Assembly (NCBI RefSeq): GCF_029255145.1
Contig: NZ_JAPUVQ010000127.1
Span: 44,127 to 108,126 of the forward strand
Reading direction: 5' to 3'
Length of the DNA stretch: 64,000 bases
Source of the DNA: Accumulibacter sp003538495
GTDB taxonomy: Bacteria > Pseudomonadota > Gammaproteobacteria > Burkholderiales > Rhodocyclaceae
The notes beneath the pieces are model-generated. The model made no database searches and had not been told where the DNA came from. It saw only the letters and a program-made list of their open reading frames with translations. This document shows positions 51,301 through 59,662 of the stretch, piece by piece; position 1 is the first letter of the stretch, and each line of letters begins with the position of its first letter. Position numbers and translations under genes: made by a program.

Positions 51301-53024
51301 ATCGGCAGAATCGCCGACAGCGGCCGAGGGCGGCCGCGGCGGAACAGTTTCAGGTGCTGGTGGGCACCGTCGTCGCCTTGCGCCGCGCTCAGCTTGACTT
51401 CGACGCGACCACTGTGCTCGGCGACTTCGAGGCGCTCGAGATCGGAAACCGCCGACGCCGGGGTAACCCGCTCCTGATAGAACAACGGCAACTCCGGCGC
51501 GTAGCGACGCAACAGGACGTTGCCACGCTCCTCGCCGTAATGCCCGATCAGGTTGTGCTTTAGCTCGTCAGCCCAGCCACGAACGATGCGCGCGACCTGC
51601 CTTTCGATCGCATCGGCGTCGTAGCTATAACTGGTGCCGACCGGCGTGTGGACGATGAAATGGAGCCGAGCCAGCCGCGACTCGCCGAGCATCACGAAGA
51701 ATTCGACGTGGTCGGCAGCCAGTGTTTCGTGCAGCAGCGCCGATATCCGTTTGCGGAGCTTGGTATCGAAATGGTCGCGCGGCATATAGACCATCGCCGA
51801 GACGTAGCGTCCCCAGGCATCGTTGCGCATGAAGACGCGTACCTGCTCGCGTTCGTACACCGAAACGATGCCGCGCATGATCGACACCAGATCCTCTTCG
51901 CCGATCTCGATCAATTCATCGCGCGGATAGGTCTCGAGGACGTTGACCAGCGTCTTGTCGCGGTGGCTGCGCGCGGCGAAGCCGATCGCTTCCCTGGCAG
52001 CGGCAATCTTGCGCCGCAGGAGCGGTATGTCGGTCGCGGCAACGTGGTAGACGTGCGCCGTGTACAGGCCAACCAAAGCCCGCAGGCCGACCAGCTGGCC
52101 AGTGCCGTCGTAGCGCTTGACGCCAATGAAGTCGAGGTAGGCCGAGCGATGAACGGTCGATCGGGCGTCGGTCTTGACCAGAATCACCGGCAGCGGGTCT
52201 CTCGCCAGTTCGACGACGGCGCCCGGAATTCCAGCCAGGCACCGGCCAAAGCCCGGGTGGTCGGCGTGCCGCAGGATCCCCAAGCCACTGTCGGCAACGC
52301 GCGCCAGGACGTTCTCGCCGGCAGCGACGCGGTAGTCGGCGTAACCGAGAAAAACGAAGTTATTGACGCCGATCCACTGCAGGTAGGCCGCCACTTCGTC
52401 ACTGTCGGCGGTCTTCGCGGCGACCATCTCGTCGTAAGCCTCGCGCATGCGCTGATGCATGGTCGACACATCTTCGACCGCAGCGCGGACATCTGCGAGA
52501 GCGCCCGCGACTTCCTGACGCAACTGCGCCAGCAGCGCGGCATCGCCGACACGATCGATCTCCAGGTGAATCCAGGATTCCGCACGGCTGCCGGCGGCGC
52601 CACGCGCCTGCGTACGCTGCAAGCCGCCTTCGGCGCTGCGCTCGGCACTCAGTACCGGATGCAGCAGACGGTGAATGACCAGGCCATGACGCGAGACGAG
52701 CATGGTGATCGAATCGACCAGGAAGGGCATGTCGTCGGTAACGATGTCGATCACGGTGTGCGGAGAGTGCCAGCCGTGACGGTCGAAGTCCGGCGTATAG
52801 AGAGCGATGGCGGCTTTTTGCGGCAGTCGCGACTCGCCCAGCCGGAAATGCTGGACGGCCGCGCCAAGAAGCTCCTCCGGGCTGGCGTCAAGCGCGTCGT
52901 TCAGTTCGACGTCGCCGAAATAGCACTCCAGGAACTCGTCTACGCGCGCCGGCAGATTCTGTTCCTCGGCGATCTCGCGCAGATTGCGGCGCAGGTTAAG
53001 GGTGGTTTCTGTAAGCATGACCAT
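48351..53024 (-). CDS. NAD-dependent glutamate dehydrogenase, large (about 180 kDa) type
   Basis: A 1557-residue catabolic glutamate dehydrogenase (GDH2/L_180 type), producing 2-oxoglutarate, ammonium and NADH. The central catalytic region holds 'LRGAKVARGGLRWSDRMEDF' near residue 790-810, 'IVPLGSKGGFVCKRLP', 'VVAADKGTATFSDIAN' and 'GGSVGYDHKKMGITARGAWE'. The N-terminal half has ACT-like regulatory modules and the C-terminal third is helical. Length is typical for the class. Of two nearby ATGs (53024 and 53018), 53024 has gaggagag 5 bases upstream. It sits 148 bases downstream of gltL, consistent with degradation of imported glutamate. Confidence 0.95.
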   Translation of the reverse strand: MVMLTETTLNLRRNLREIAEEQNLPARVDEFLECYFGDVELNDALDASPEELLGAAVQHFRLGESRLPQKAAIALYTPDFDRHGWHSPHTVIDIVTDDMPFLVDSITMLVSRHGLVIHRLLHPVLSAERSAEGGLQRTQARGAAGSRAESWIHLEIDRVGDAALLAQLRQEVAGALADVRAAVEDVSTMHQRMREAYDEMVAAKTADSDEVAAYLQWIGVNNFVFLGYADYRVAAGENVLARVADSGLGILRHADHPGFGRCLAGIPGAVVELARDPLPVILVKTDARSTVHRSAYLDFIGVKRYDGTGQLVGLRALVGLYTAHVYHVAATDIPLLRRKIAAAREAIGFAARSHRDKTLVNVLETYPRDELIEIGEEDLVSIMRGIVSVYEREQVRVFMRNDAWGRYVSAMVYMPRDHFDTKLRKRISALLHETLAADHVEFFVMLGESRLARLHFIVHTPVGTSYSYDADAIERQVARIVRGWADELKHNLIGHYGEERGNVLLRRYAPELPLFYQERVTPASAVSDLERLEVAEHSGRVEVKLSAAQGDDGAHQHLKLFRRGRPRPLSAILPILENLGLTVLSEQPFNLPQSDLHIADFAVQLPDAAALDDDTTRQAFIELLERLLRDEAENDGFNRLVLLAGLNGRQISILRAYRRYLRQAGLPFSQVYIEQCLASHFRITRGLVDLFEALFSPAADDARAKAISDELSAALLQVSNPNDDRILAALQTVIEATQRTNAYQSAIDGKSRDYLSFKLSSRDIPFLPAPVPLYEIFVYSERVEGVHLRGAKVARGGLRWSDRMEDFRTEVLGLVKAQMVKNAVIVPLGSKGGFVCKRLPPVSEREAFQAEGIACYTTFIRGLLDLTDNLVDGQVVPPRGVRRRDGDDAYLVVAADKGTATFSDIANGIAIDYGFWLGDAFASGGSVGYDHKKMGITARGAWEAVKRHFRELGLDIQTQPFSVVGIGDMSGDVFGNGMLLSPVIKLRAAFDHRHLFLDPDPDPARSFAERQRLFELPRSSWADYDATLISSGGGVWSRAAKTIPLSPEVRTWLGTTAIQLPPHELIKILLQAPVDLLYNGGIGTYVKSSSESHQEANDRGNDLLRVDASQLQARVVGEGGNLGLTQPGRIEFALAGGRIFTDAIDNSAGVDCSDHEVNIKILLAGLIRRGDVTGKQRDALLASMTDEVGRLVLADNYHQTQAISLEVAAGAEFIEAHARFIRALEAKGSLHRSIESLPDDKRLAERAQQQRGLTAPEISVLLAYAKITLKEAILASALPDSEDVYELLVNYFPAAVLGQCRELLPTHPLKRDIITTQLVNRLVNRMGTIFVMQLGDETGASPAQVAGAWYAASSVLDAEALWHDVESLDLLVDASSQIALMTGLRVMTAEATRQLLPQHVGGASIARMVADYRAAVVDSMDRIRAGGSGAEVVSALIEGRAEIVAAFELVNLARACARPLDQVAHALSGLAEHLDLNWLGGAVERLPAGNRWQARARAQLAAELNALRQHLLQQLLGGSLPPVVDAAAVLDELKSNVPQDLAMISAGLAEIRRVLAS

Positions 53025-53097
53025 GCAACTCTCCTCGTTCTGGATCCCTGGTGTGATGTGAAGCCAGGTGGGCAGCTTTACCAGTGCAGGCGCAGTG

Positions 53098-53132
53098 GTG
53101 GACGCTGATCGCCCGTGTGGACGCTGATCGCC
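53098..53132. repeat. Direct repeat between gltL and the glutamate dehydrogenase gene
   Basis: gtggacgctgatcgcc occurs twice, at 53098-53113 and 53117-53132, with a period of 19 bases. It lies in the 148-base gap before the glutamate dehydrogenase gene. It could be a pair of half-sites for a regulator, on one face of the helix after about two turns, or a small local duplication. Confidence 0.6.
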
Positions 53133-53172
53133 GGTGGGCCGGCCAGCGGCCGATCGACTTGTGACGAAGCTT

Positions 53173-53901
53173 TCAGTGATGCAGGATCTTGGCCAGGAAC
53201 TGTTGTGCGCGCTCCGAACGAGCCGCCTCGAAGAAGGCGTCCTTGCTGTCGTCCTCGACGATCCGGCCCTGGTCCATGAAGATCACGCGCGTCGCGACGC
53301 GTTTCGCAAATCCCATTTCGTGCGTCACGCACATCATGGTCATCCCCTCCTTCGCCAGTTCGGTCATCACGTCGAGCACTTCGTTGACCATCTCCGGGTC
53401 GAGCGCCGAGGTCGGCTCGTCGAAAAGCATGCAGATCGGGTCCATGGCCAGCGCTCTGGCGATCGCCACCCGCTGCTGCTGTCCGCCGGAAAGTTGCCCC
53501 GGGAACTTGCCCGCCTGTTCGCTCAGACCAACTCGTTCGAGCAGCTTCGCCCCCTTGGCGCGAGCCTCTTCCTGGTTGCGCCCGAGCACCTTGAGCTGGG
53601 CAATAGTCAAGTTGTCGATGATGCTCATGTGGGGGAACAGCTCAAAGTTCTGGAAGACCATGCCGACCGTCGAACGAAGCTTCGAAAGATTGGTCTTCGG
53701 ATCGCCGACGGAAACGCCATTGACGATGATTTCGCCACTCTGAAAGGGCTCGAGGCCATTGACGCACTTGATCAGCGTCGACTTTCCTGAACCCGACGGA
53801 CCGCAGACGACGATCACTTCGCCTTTCTGCACCTGCGTGGTGCAATCGGCGAGCACCTGGAAGGAACCGTAATGCTTGCTGACCTTGTTCATCGAAATCA
53901 T
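53173..53901 (-). CDS. gltL: Glutamate/aspartate ABC transporter ATP-binding protein
   Basis: A 242-residue ATPase of the polar amino-acid uptake family. Walker A 'GPSGSGKSTLIKCVNGL' (about 35-51), Q-loop 'GMVFQNFELFPHM', signature 'LSGGQQQRVAIARAL' (134-148), Walker B 'CMLFDEPTSALDP' and the H-loop 'VTHEMGFA' are all intact. ATG 53901 has gaggagattt upstream. It is the last gene of the gltI-ansB-gltJKL operon, 34 bases after gltK. It energises import of glutamate, aspartate and perhaps their amides. Confidence 0.95.
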   Translation of the reverse strand: MISMNKVSKHYGSFQVLADCTTQVQKGEVIVVCGPSGSGKSTLIKCVNGLEPFQSGEIIVNGVSVGDPKTNLSKLRSTVGMVFQNFELFPHMSIIDNLTIAQLKVLGRNQEEARAKGAKLLERVGLSEQAGKFPGQLSGGQQQRVAIARALAMDPICMLFDEPTSALDPEMVNEVLDVMTELAKEGMTMMCVTHEMGFAKRVATRVIFMDQGRIVEDDSKDAFFEAARSERAQQFLAKILHH

Positions 53902-53935
53902 CGGAAATCTCCTCAAGTCATTACCGCAAGCGGCC

Positions 53936-54616
53936 TCAGGCCACCTTGAGCTTGTTCTGGTAGTGGCGAACGATTCGCGACGCGGTAAAGCAGATCACGA
54001 AATAAACCGCGCCGGCAAAGAGCAGCAACTCGACCAGCCGCCCGTCGCGGTCGCCAACCTTGTAGGCGGCACCGAAGAAGTCGGCCAGCGCCGAAACATA
54101 GACCAGCGAGGTATCCTGAAACAGGATGATCCCCTGCGTCAGCAGCAAGGGCACCATGTTCCGGAAGGCTTGCGGCAGGACCACCAGGCGCATCGACTGG
54201 CCGTAGGTCATGCCGAGTGCGCTGGCCGCCGCCATCTGGCCTTTCGAAACCGACTGGATACCAGCGCGGATGATCTCCGAGTAGTAGGCGGCCTCGAACA
54301 GCGCAAAACCGGTGATCGCCGAGGCCAGACGAACGTCGGATCCGCGCGGCAAACCGAGAAGACTCTCCAGCAGGCTCGGCACGATCAGAAAGAACCACAG
54401 CAGGACCATCACCAGTGGCACCGCCCGAAAGAGGTTCACGTAAGCAGCGGCGAGCCACGACAGCGGCGTTATCGACGACAGCCGCATCAGCGCCAGCAGC
54501 GTACCCCAGACGATCCCGACGAGAACGGCGGTCGCCGTGATCTGCAAGGAAATCACCATGCCGTCCCAGAGAAACGGCAGCGCACCGGGAATCGAAGACC
54601 AGTCGAATTCATGCAT
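53936..54616 (-). CDS. gltK: Glutamate/aspartate ABC transporter permease
   Basis: A 226-residue inner-membrane permease of the HisM/GltK type, with about five helices and the EAA loop 'SKGQMAAASALGMTYGQSMRLVVLPQA' region near residues 125-152 (key Gly and Pro present). 'NLFRAVPLVMVLLWFFL' is typical. The start lies one base after the gltJ stop, so translation is coupled. With GltJ it forms the heterodimeric channel fed by GltI. Confidence 0.93.
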   Translation of the reverse strand: MHEFDWSSIPGALPFLWDGMVISLQITATAVLVGIVWGTLLALMRLSSITPLSWLAAAYVNLFRAVPLVMVLLWFFLIVPSLLESLLGLPRGSDVRLASAITGFALFEAAYYSEIIRAGIQSVSKGQMAAASALGMTYGQSMRLVVLPQAFRNMVPLLLTQGIILFQDTSLVYVSALADFFGAAYKVGDRDGRLVELLLFAGAVYFVICFTASRIVRHYQNKLKVA

Positions 54617-54617
54617 C

Positions 54618-55355
54618 TCACTTGCCTCCGATGTAACCGGGAACGCGGACGTGCGCTTCAACCCAGCGCATCCCGAACATGACCACCACGTTGATCAGCA
54701 GGTAGGCGAGGGTCACCGCGATGAACGATTCGTAGGGCTGCGCCGTGTAATCCACCAGTTGCCGGCCCTCGGCCGCCAGCTCCAGCAAGCCGATCGTCGA
54801 ACAGACCGCCGAGTTCTTGAAAATATTAAGGAATTCGGACGTCAGCGGCGGCACGATCAGGCGGACGGCCATCGGCAGCAGAACGAAGCGGTACGTTTGC
54901 GGCAAGGTGAAGCCCATCGCCAGACCGGCGTTTTTCTGCCCCGGCGGCAGCGAGTTGATCCCCGAGCGGACCTGTTCGGCGACCCGCGCACTGGTAAACA
55001 GAGCCAGACAGACCATCGACGCAAGAAACTGCTGGACGATCGGGTTGGTCTGCTTCAAGGCATCACCCCAAGCGACGGGCAGCAACTCGGGCATCACGAA
55101 ATACCAGAGGAACAGCTGCACCAGCAGCGGGATATTGCGAAAGACCTCGACGTAGGCCGTCGCGAAACCCGACAACCACCTGTTCGGAACCGTCCGCAAG
55201 ACGCCGACCACCGCACCAATCGCCAGCGCGATCAGCCAGGCAGACAGCGACAAGGTGATGGTCATCTTGAAGCCGTAAAACATCCAGCCGAGGTAGGTGT
55301 CGTCGCCGGTCGCCGTCGGCTGCAGAAAAACGCCCCAGTTCCAGTTGTAAGCCAT
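54618..55355 (-). CDS. gltJ: Glutamate/aspartate ABC transporter permease
   Basis: A 245-residue inner-membrane permease of the HisQ/GltJ type. It starts with the characteristic 'YNWNWGVFLQPT', has 'YVEVFRNIPLLVQLFLWYFV' and the EAA loop 'LPPGQKNAGLAMGFTLPQ' near residues 140-157, and several hydrophobic helices. ATG 55355 has gaggagaag upstream. It follows ansB by 79 bases and precedes gltK by one base. Confidence 0.93.
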   Translation of the reverse strand: MAYNWNWGVFLQPTATGDDTYLGWMFYGFKMTITLSLSAWLIALAIGAVVGVLRTVPNRWLSGFATAYVEVFRNIPLLVQLFLWYFVMPELLPVAWGDALKQTNPIVQQFLASMVCLALFTSARVAEQVRSGINSLPPGQKNAGLAMGFTLPQTYRFVLLPMAVRLIVPPLTSEFLNIFKNSAVCSTIGLLELAAEGRQLVDYTAQPYESFIAVTLAYLLINVVVMFGMRWVEAHVRVPGYIGGK

Positions 55356-55434
55356 CGGTGCTTCTCCTCGGAGCAAGACGCGAGCGGCCTGGTCGGCGCC
55401 CGCCCTGCGATCGGCTACAAACAGCGATCGGTGA

Positions 55435-56505
55435 TTAGTACTCCCAGAACATCCGCTGCAGCTCCTTGCTGTCCTGCGTCTGGGTCAATGCCACTGTGGC
55501 AAGAATTTTCGCCTTTTGCGGATTGAGGTCGTGCGCCACCACCCAGTCGTACTTGTCGTCCGGTTGCTCGGCGTTGCGCAGGACAAAACCGCCAGCATTG
55601 ACGTGTGACGAACGAATGACCTGCACGCCCTTGCCACGAGCCTCGACCAGGAAGGGCACCACCGCCTTGCTCACCGAACCGTTGCCGGTGCCGGCATGGA
55701 CGATCGCCTTGGCACCGCCCGCCACAAAGGCCCGGTAGGCGGTATCCGGGACGTTGCCATAGCCATACGCGATCTCGACCGCAGGCAGCGTGTCGATCTT
55801 CTCGATGTCGAATTCGGAGTTCATGGTGTGCCGCTTGGCGGGCAGGCGAAACCAGTAGTTCTTGCCTTCAACGACCATTCCCAAAGGGCCCCAGGGGCTC
55901 TTGAAGGCTTCAGTGCGGATGTTGACCGTCTTGGCGACGTCGCGGCCACTGTTGATTTCGTCGTTCATCGTCACCAGCACCCCTTTACCGCGCGCATCCT
56001 TGCTGGCTGCCACACTCACCGCGTTGTACAGGTTGAGGGTGCCGTCAGCCGACATGGCGGTGCCGGGGCGCATCGAACCGACGACAACGATCGGCTTCTC
56101 GGTGTGCACCACCAGGTTGAGGAAGTAGGCGGTTTCTTCGAGCGTGTCGGTGCCGTGCGTGATCACCACGCCATCGACGTCATTCTGCTTGACCAGCGCC
56201 GCGACGCGCTTGCCCAGGATCAGCAGGTTGTCGTTGGTGAAGCTTTCCGAAGCAATCTGGAAAACCTGCTCGCCGCGCACATCGGCGATCGCCGACAACT
56301 GCGGAACACCGGCAATCAGCTTGTCGACCGGGACTTTCGCCGCCTGATAGGTCGCGCTGTTGGTGACATCGGCGCCGGCACCGGCAATCGTGCCACCGGT
56401 AGCCAGGATCACGACATTCGGCTTGTCTGCAGCCAGCGCAGCACCGCTCACCAGGAGCGTCGCAAGCATGGCAACCAACCAGCGCGTAACGGTAGTCTTC
56501 AACAT
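55435..56505 (-). CDS. ansB: Type II (periplasmic) L-asparaginase/glutaminase
   Basis: A 356-residue exported amidohydrolase that releases ammonia from asparagine, and to a lesser extent glutamine. Signal peptide residues 1-25 ('SGAALAADKP'). First active-site threonine in 'ILATGGTIAGAG' near residue 37, second in 'VITHGTDTLEETAYFL' near 115, with 'GSMRPGTAMSADG' and the lysine in the following strand. Catalytic residues are intact and length matches AnsB. It is inserted between gltI and gltJ in the transporter operon, so the aspartate and glutamate it frees outside can be imported at once. ATG 56505 has gtggaggac upstream. Confidence 0.95.
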   Translation of the reverse strand: MLKTTVTRWLVAMLATLLVSGAALAADKPNVVILATGGTIAGAGADVTNSATYQAAKVPVDKLIAGVPQLSAIADVRGEQVFQIASESFTNDNLLILGKRVAALVKQNDVDGVVITHGTDTLEETAYFLNLVVHTEKPIVVVGSMRPGTAMSADGTLNLYNAVSVAASKDARGKGVLVTMNDEINSGRDVAKTVNIRTEAFKSPWGPLGMVVEGKNYWFRLPAKRHTMNSEFDIEKIDTLPAVEIAYGYGNVPDTAYRAFVAGGAKAIVHAGTGNGSVSKAVVPFLVEARGKGVQVIRSSHVNAGGFVLRNAEQPDDKYDWVVAHDLNPQKAKILATVALTQTQDSKELQRMFWEY

Positions 56506-56574
56506 GGGGAGTCCTCCACTTAAAGGCAATGCAGGAGCCAGGGGCCGCCCGGCGGCCCCTGGACGATCAGGCGA

Positions 56575-57486
56575 CTACTCGTACGCCTTGTCGTTCGGCG
56601 CCTTGTACAGCGCCTTCATGGCATCCGAGAGCGGAAAATCGAGGTTCAGGCCTTTCGGCGGGATCGGCTGCAGGAACCATTTGGCGTAGATCTTCTCCGC
56701 TTCGCCCGAGGTCATCGCCTTGGCCAGGGCCGCATCGACGACTTTCTTGAACGGTGCGTCGTCCTTGGGCAGCATGCAACCGTAGGCCTCAAACGACTGT
56801 GGCGTGCCAACCACGGCCCAATCGCTGGCGCGGCGGGCTTTGGCCATTTCCCCATAGAGCAGGGCGTCGTCCATCATGAAAGCGACCGCACGGCCCGTTT
56901 CAAGGGTCAGGAATGCCTCTCCGTGATCCTTGGCGCTGATGATGCTCATGTTCATTTTCTTGTCTTCGTTCATCTTGCGCAGCAGCCGCTCCGAGGTCGT
57001 TCCGGCGGTGGTGACCACGTTCTTGCCGGCCAGATCAGGAAAATCCTTGATCCCCGAGGTGGTCTTGGTCAACAGCCGCGTCTCGATGATGAAGATCGTA
57101 TTCGAGAAGCTGACCTGCTTCTGGCGCTCGGTGTTGTTGGTAGTCGAGCCACACTCGATGTCGATTGAACCGTTCTGGATCAGCGTGATTCGGTTCGACG
57201 AGGTGACGGGCAACATCTTGATGTCGATCTTGGCCATCTTCAGGTCGGCCTTGATCGCTTCGACGACCTTCATCATCAGATCCTGCGAATAGCCGATGAC
57301 CTGTTGCTTGTCATCATAGTACGAGAAGGGAATCGACGACTCCCGGTGCCCCAGCGATATTCCGCCGGTATCCTTGATCTTCTTCAGGGTGCCGGTCAGT
57401 TCCTTCGCCAGGGCGGGCGCCGCCAGAAATGCCGTGGCCAGCGTCGCGGCGAACAACAAGCGCTTTGAATTTCCAATCACCATCAT
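56575..57486 (-). CDS. gltI: Glutamate/aspartate ABC transporter substrate-binding protein
   Basis: A 303-residue periplasmic SBP family 3 protein. Signal peptide 1-27 ('APALAKELTG'). Ligand-contact segments 'GHRESSIPFSYYDDKQQ', 'IECGSTTNNTERQ' and 'TTAGTTSERLLRKMNED' match DEBP-type binding proteins. It heads the operon with ansB and gltJKL; ATG 57486 (a second ATG follows directly) has ggaaggagac upstream. The protein at 10028-10933 is a close paralogue. Substrates are expected to be glutamate and aspartate. Confidence 0.95.
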   Translation of the reverse strand: MMVIGNSKRLLFAATLATAFLAAPALAKELTGTLKKIKDTGGISLGHRESSIPFSYYDDKQQVIGYSQDLMMKVVEAIKADLKMAKIDIKMLPVTSSNRITLIQNGSIDIECGSTTNNTERQKQVSFSNTIFIIETRLLTKTTSGIKDFPDLAGKNVVTTAGTTSERLLRKMNEDKKMNMSIISAKDHGEAFLTLETGRAVAFMMDDALLYGEMAKARRASDWAVVGTPQSFEAYGCMLPKDDAPFKKVVDAALAKAMTSGEAEKIYAKWFLQPIPPKGLNLDFPLSDAMKALYKAPNDKAYE

Positions 57487-57740
57487 GTCTCCTTCCTCTC
57501 TAGTGGTCTGAACTTGTTGTCGGGTCTACGCCCGATCAGAGCATTGTGGCATGACTTGCGGGTGAATCCTAGCGATGATCGAGTCATGACGCTGTGGCGC
57601 AACGACGCCGAGGGCACCAGCAATGGGTGGGCCCATTCCTGCTCGCGGGAACGCCCGTCCGGCTGGGACCACAGCTTATCGGACAGCTTGGAAGCCGTAC
57701 AATTCCACCCTTGCCGCCAATTTGCCAGAAACAGCCGCCG
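57487..57740. other. Divergent intergenic region between gltI and the M61 peptidase gene
   Basis: About 250 bases with no gene seen. It must hold the gltI operon promoter on the minus strand and the peptidase promoter on the plus strand. A sequence tggcat-N3-ttgc near 57558-57570 resembles a sigma-54 promoter but the spacing is two bases short and the orientation is away from gltI, so I do not call it. Confidence 0.35.
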
Positions 57741-59528
57741 ATGACAGCCGCGCCGATCTTCTACAGCATCCGCCCGAGCCATCCCGAGGCGCACCTTTTC
57801 GAAGTACGCTGCACGCTTGCCGCAGCCGACCCGACGGGCCAGCGCTTTGCGCTGCCGGCCTGGACCCCCGGCAGCTACCTGATCCGGGACTTCGCACGGC
57901 ACATCGTGTCAATCCGCGCCGAAGCCGCCGGCCAGCGCATCGCCCTCGACAAAATCGACAAGCACACCTGGCGAGCGGCACCGGTCGACGAGGCTGCGCC
58001 ATTGACCGTCATCTGCGAGGTCTATGCCTGGGACCTCTCGGTACGCGGCGCGCACCTCGACCAGACGCACGCCTTCTTCAACGGCAGCAGCGTCTTCCTG
58101 TGCCCGCTCGGTCACGAACAACGGCCGTGCCTGCTCGACATTCAGCCACCAGTCGGCACGCGATATCGGGACTGGCGGGTGGCCACCGCCATGGCTCCAG
58201 CGCACGGCGAGAGGGGCTGCGCCGAAGACCATGGCTTCGGCCTCCATGGCGCCAGCTGTTACGACGAACTGATCGACCACCCGGTCGAAATGGGCGTCCT
58301 CACGCTGGCCAGCTTCACCGCCTGCAGCGTGCTCCATGAAGTCGCGATCAGCGGCCACCATGACTGCGACCTGACGCGCCTTACAGCCGACCTCACGCGA
58401 ATCTGTGAATGGCAGATCCGGCTCTTCGGTGAACCGGCGCCAATGCCGCACTACGTCTTTCTGATCACTGCCGTCGGCGATGGCTACGGCGGCCTCGAAC
58501 ACCGCGCCTCGACGGCGTTGCTCTGCGCGCGCGACGACCTGCCCTACCCCGGCATGACCGGCACACCGGAGCGTTACCGAACCTTGCTGGGTCTGTGCAG
58601 CCACGAGTACTTTCACAGCTGGAATGTCAAACGGATCAAGCCGGCCGCGTTCACCGCCTGCAATCTCGCAGTCGAGAACTACACCACCCTGCTCTGGGCT
58701 TTCGAGGGTTTCACCTCGTACTACGACGACCTGGCGCTCCTGCGCTGCGGGGTCATCCCGGTGGAGGACTGGCTGGCCCTGGTCGCCGCGACCATCGACA
58801 AAGTCGACCGTGACCCCGGCCGGCATCGGCAGACGCTGGCCGAATCGAGCTTCGACGCGTGGACGAAGTTCTACCGGCCAGACGAGAATACGCCCAATGC
58901 CGTCGTCAGTTACTACGCCAAGGGATCGCTGGTAGCGCTGGCACTCGATCTCACCCTGCGCGCCGCGACCAGAAACCATTGCTCACTTGACGCGGTGATG
59001 CGGACGCTCTGGCAGCGCCACGGCGAGTACGATCAGCACCGGAGCGTTGGCGTCGGCGACGATGACATCCGGCTGCTAGCCGAGGAACTCTCCGGCCTCG
59101 ACCTCGATCGCTTCTTTGCCAACGCGATTGATGGCACCGCGGAGCTGCCGCTGGCCCTACTATTGAAGCCGTTCGGTATCCGGCTGCAGCGTGCAGAGGG
59201 ATCGGGAACACCGACGCTCGGCGTAACGACGAAAGCGACTGGCGACGAGCTGAGACTGAGCACGGTCTATCACGGCGGCCCCGCACAAACATCCGGGCTG
59301 TCGGCCGGCGACCTGCTGGTAGCGATCGACGGTTTGCGTGTCATGCCAGCCACCGTGGACCGCCTGTTGTCCCGGAGAAAGGCCGGCGAAGTAGCCAGCG
59401 TGCTGGCCTTCAGGGGTGACGTGCTGATGGAGTTTTCGGTCCAACTCGGGTCGCCCACCCTCGGCAAACACCAACTCCTCTTGGACAAGAAGAGCAATGT
59501 GCTGCGCAAGGACTGGCTGCAAGCGTAA
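57741..59528 (+). CDS. M61-family glycyl aminopeptidase-like protease with PDZ domain
   Basis: A 595-residue zinc protease. The N-terminal domain contains 'ALPAWTPGSYLIRDFARHI' (about 31-49), typical of M61. The active site is 'SHEYFHSWNVKRIKP' (zinc ligands in HExxH, near 288-302) with the third ligand in 'LLWAFEGFTSYYDD'. 'GYGGLEHRAST' precedes it. The C-terminal 100 residues form a PDZ domain ('VYHGGPAQTSGLSAGDLLVAIDG'). There is no clear signal peptide. ATG 57741 is chosen by homology; the ribosome binding site is weak, and the open frame continues upstream without family resemblance. Substrates are presumably peptides with N-terminal Gly or Ala. Confidence 0.9.
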   Translation: MTAAPIFYSIRPSHPEAHLFEVRCTLAAADPTGQRFALPAWTPGSYLIRDFARHIVSIRAEAAGQRIALDKIDKHTWRAAPVDEAAPLTVICEVYAWDLSVRGAHLDQTHAFFNGSSVFLCPLGHEQRPCLLDIQPPVGTRYRDWRVATAMAPAHGERGCAEDHGFGLHGASCYDELIDHPVEMGVLTLASFTACSVLHEVAISGHHDCDLTRLTADLTRICEWQIRLFGEPAPMPHYVFLITAVGDGYGGLEHRASTALLCARDDLPYPGMTGTPERYRTLLGLCSHEYFHSWNVKRIKPAAFTACNLAVENYTTLLWAFEGFTSYYDDLALLRCGVIPVEDWLALVAATIDKVDRDPGRHRQTLAESSFDAWTKFYRPDENTPNAVVSYYAKGSLVALALDLTLRAATRNHCSLDAVMRTLWQRHGEYDQHRSVGVGDDDIRLLAEELSGLDLDRFFANAIDGTAELPLALLLKPFGIRLQRAEGSGTPTLGVTTKATGDELRLSTVYHGGPAQTSGLSAGDLLVAIDGLRVMPATVDRLLSRRKAGEVASVLAFRGDVLMEFSVQLGSPTLGKHQLLLDKKSNVLRKDWLQA

Positions 59529-59662
59529 GGGCCGCTCCGCGCAAAGGAATCGTCACATACCCGCTTCCCGGTGAACGATAATCAAACTCTGGCCACCGTA
59601 CCGCGTAGGCGCGCCGGCAGCCAGCAGGCCCTAACCGCCCCTACGTTGACCGTTGATCCACG

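Noticed and set aside
51648..53108. 486-codon plus-strand frame opposite the glutamate dehydrogenase gene
   Set aside because: Antisense shadow of a clearly recognised enzyme.
57556..57572. Sigma-54-like sequence near the gltI promoter region
   Set aside because: tggcat and ttgc are separated by three instead of five bases, and it points away from gltI.
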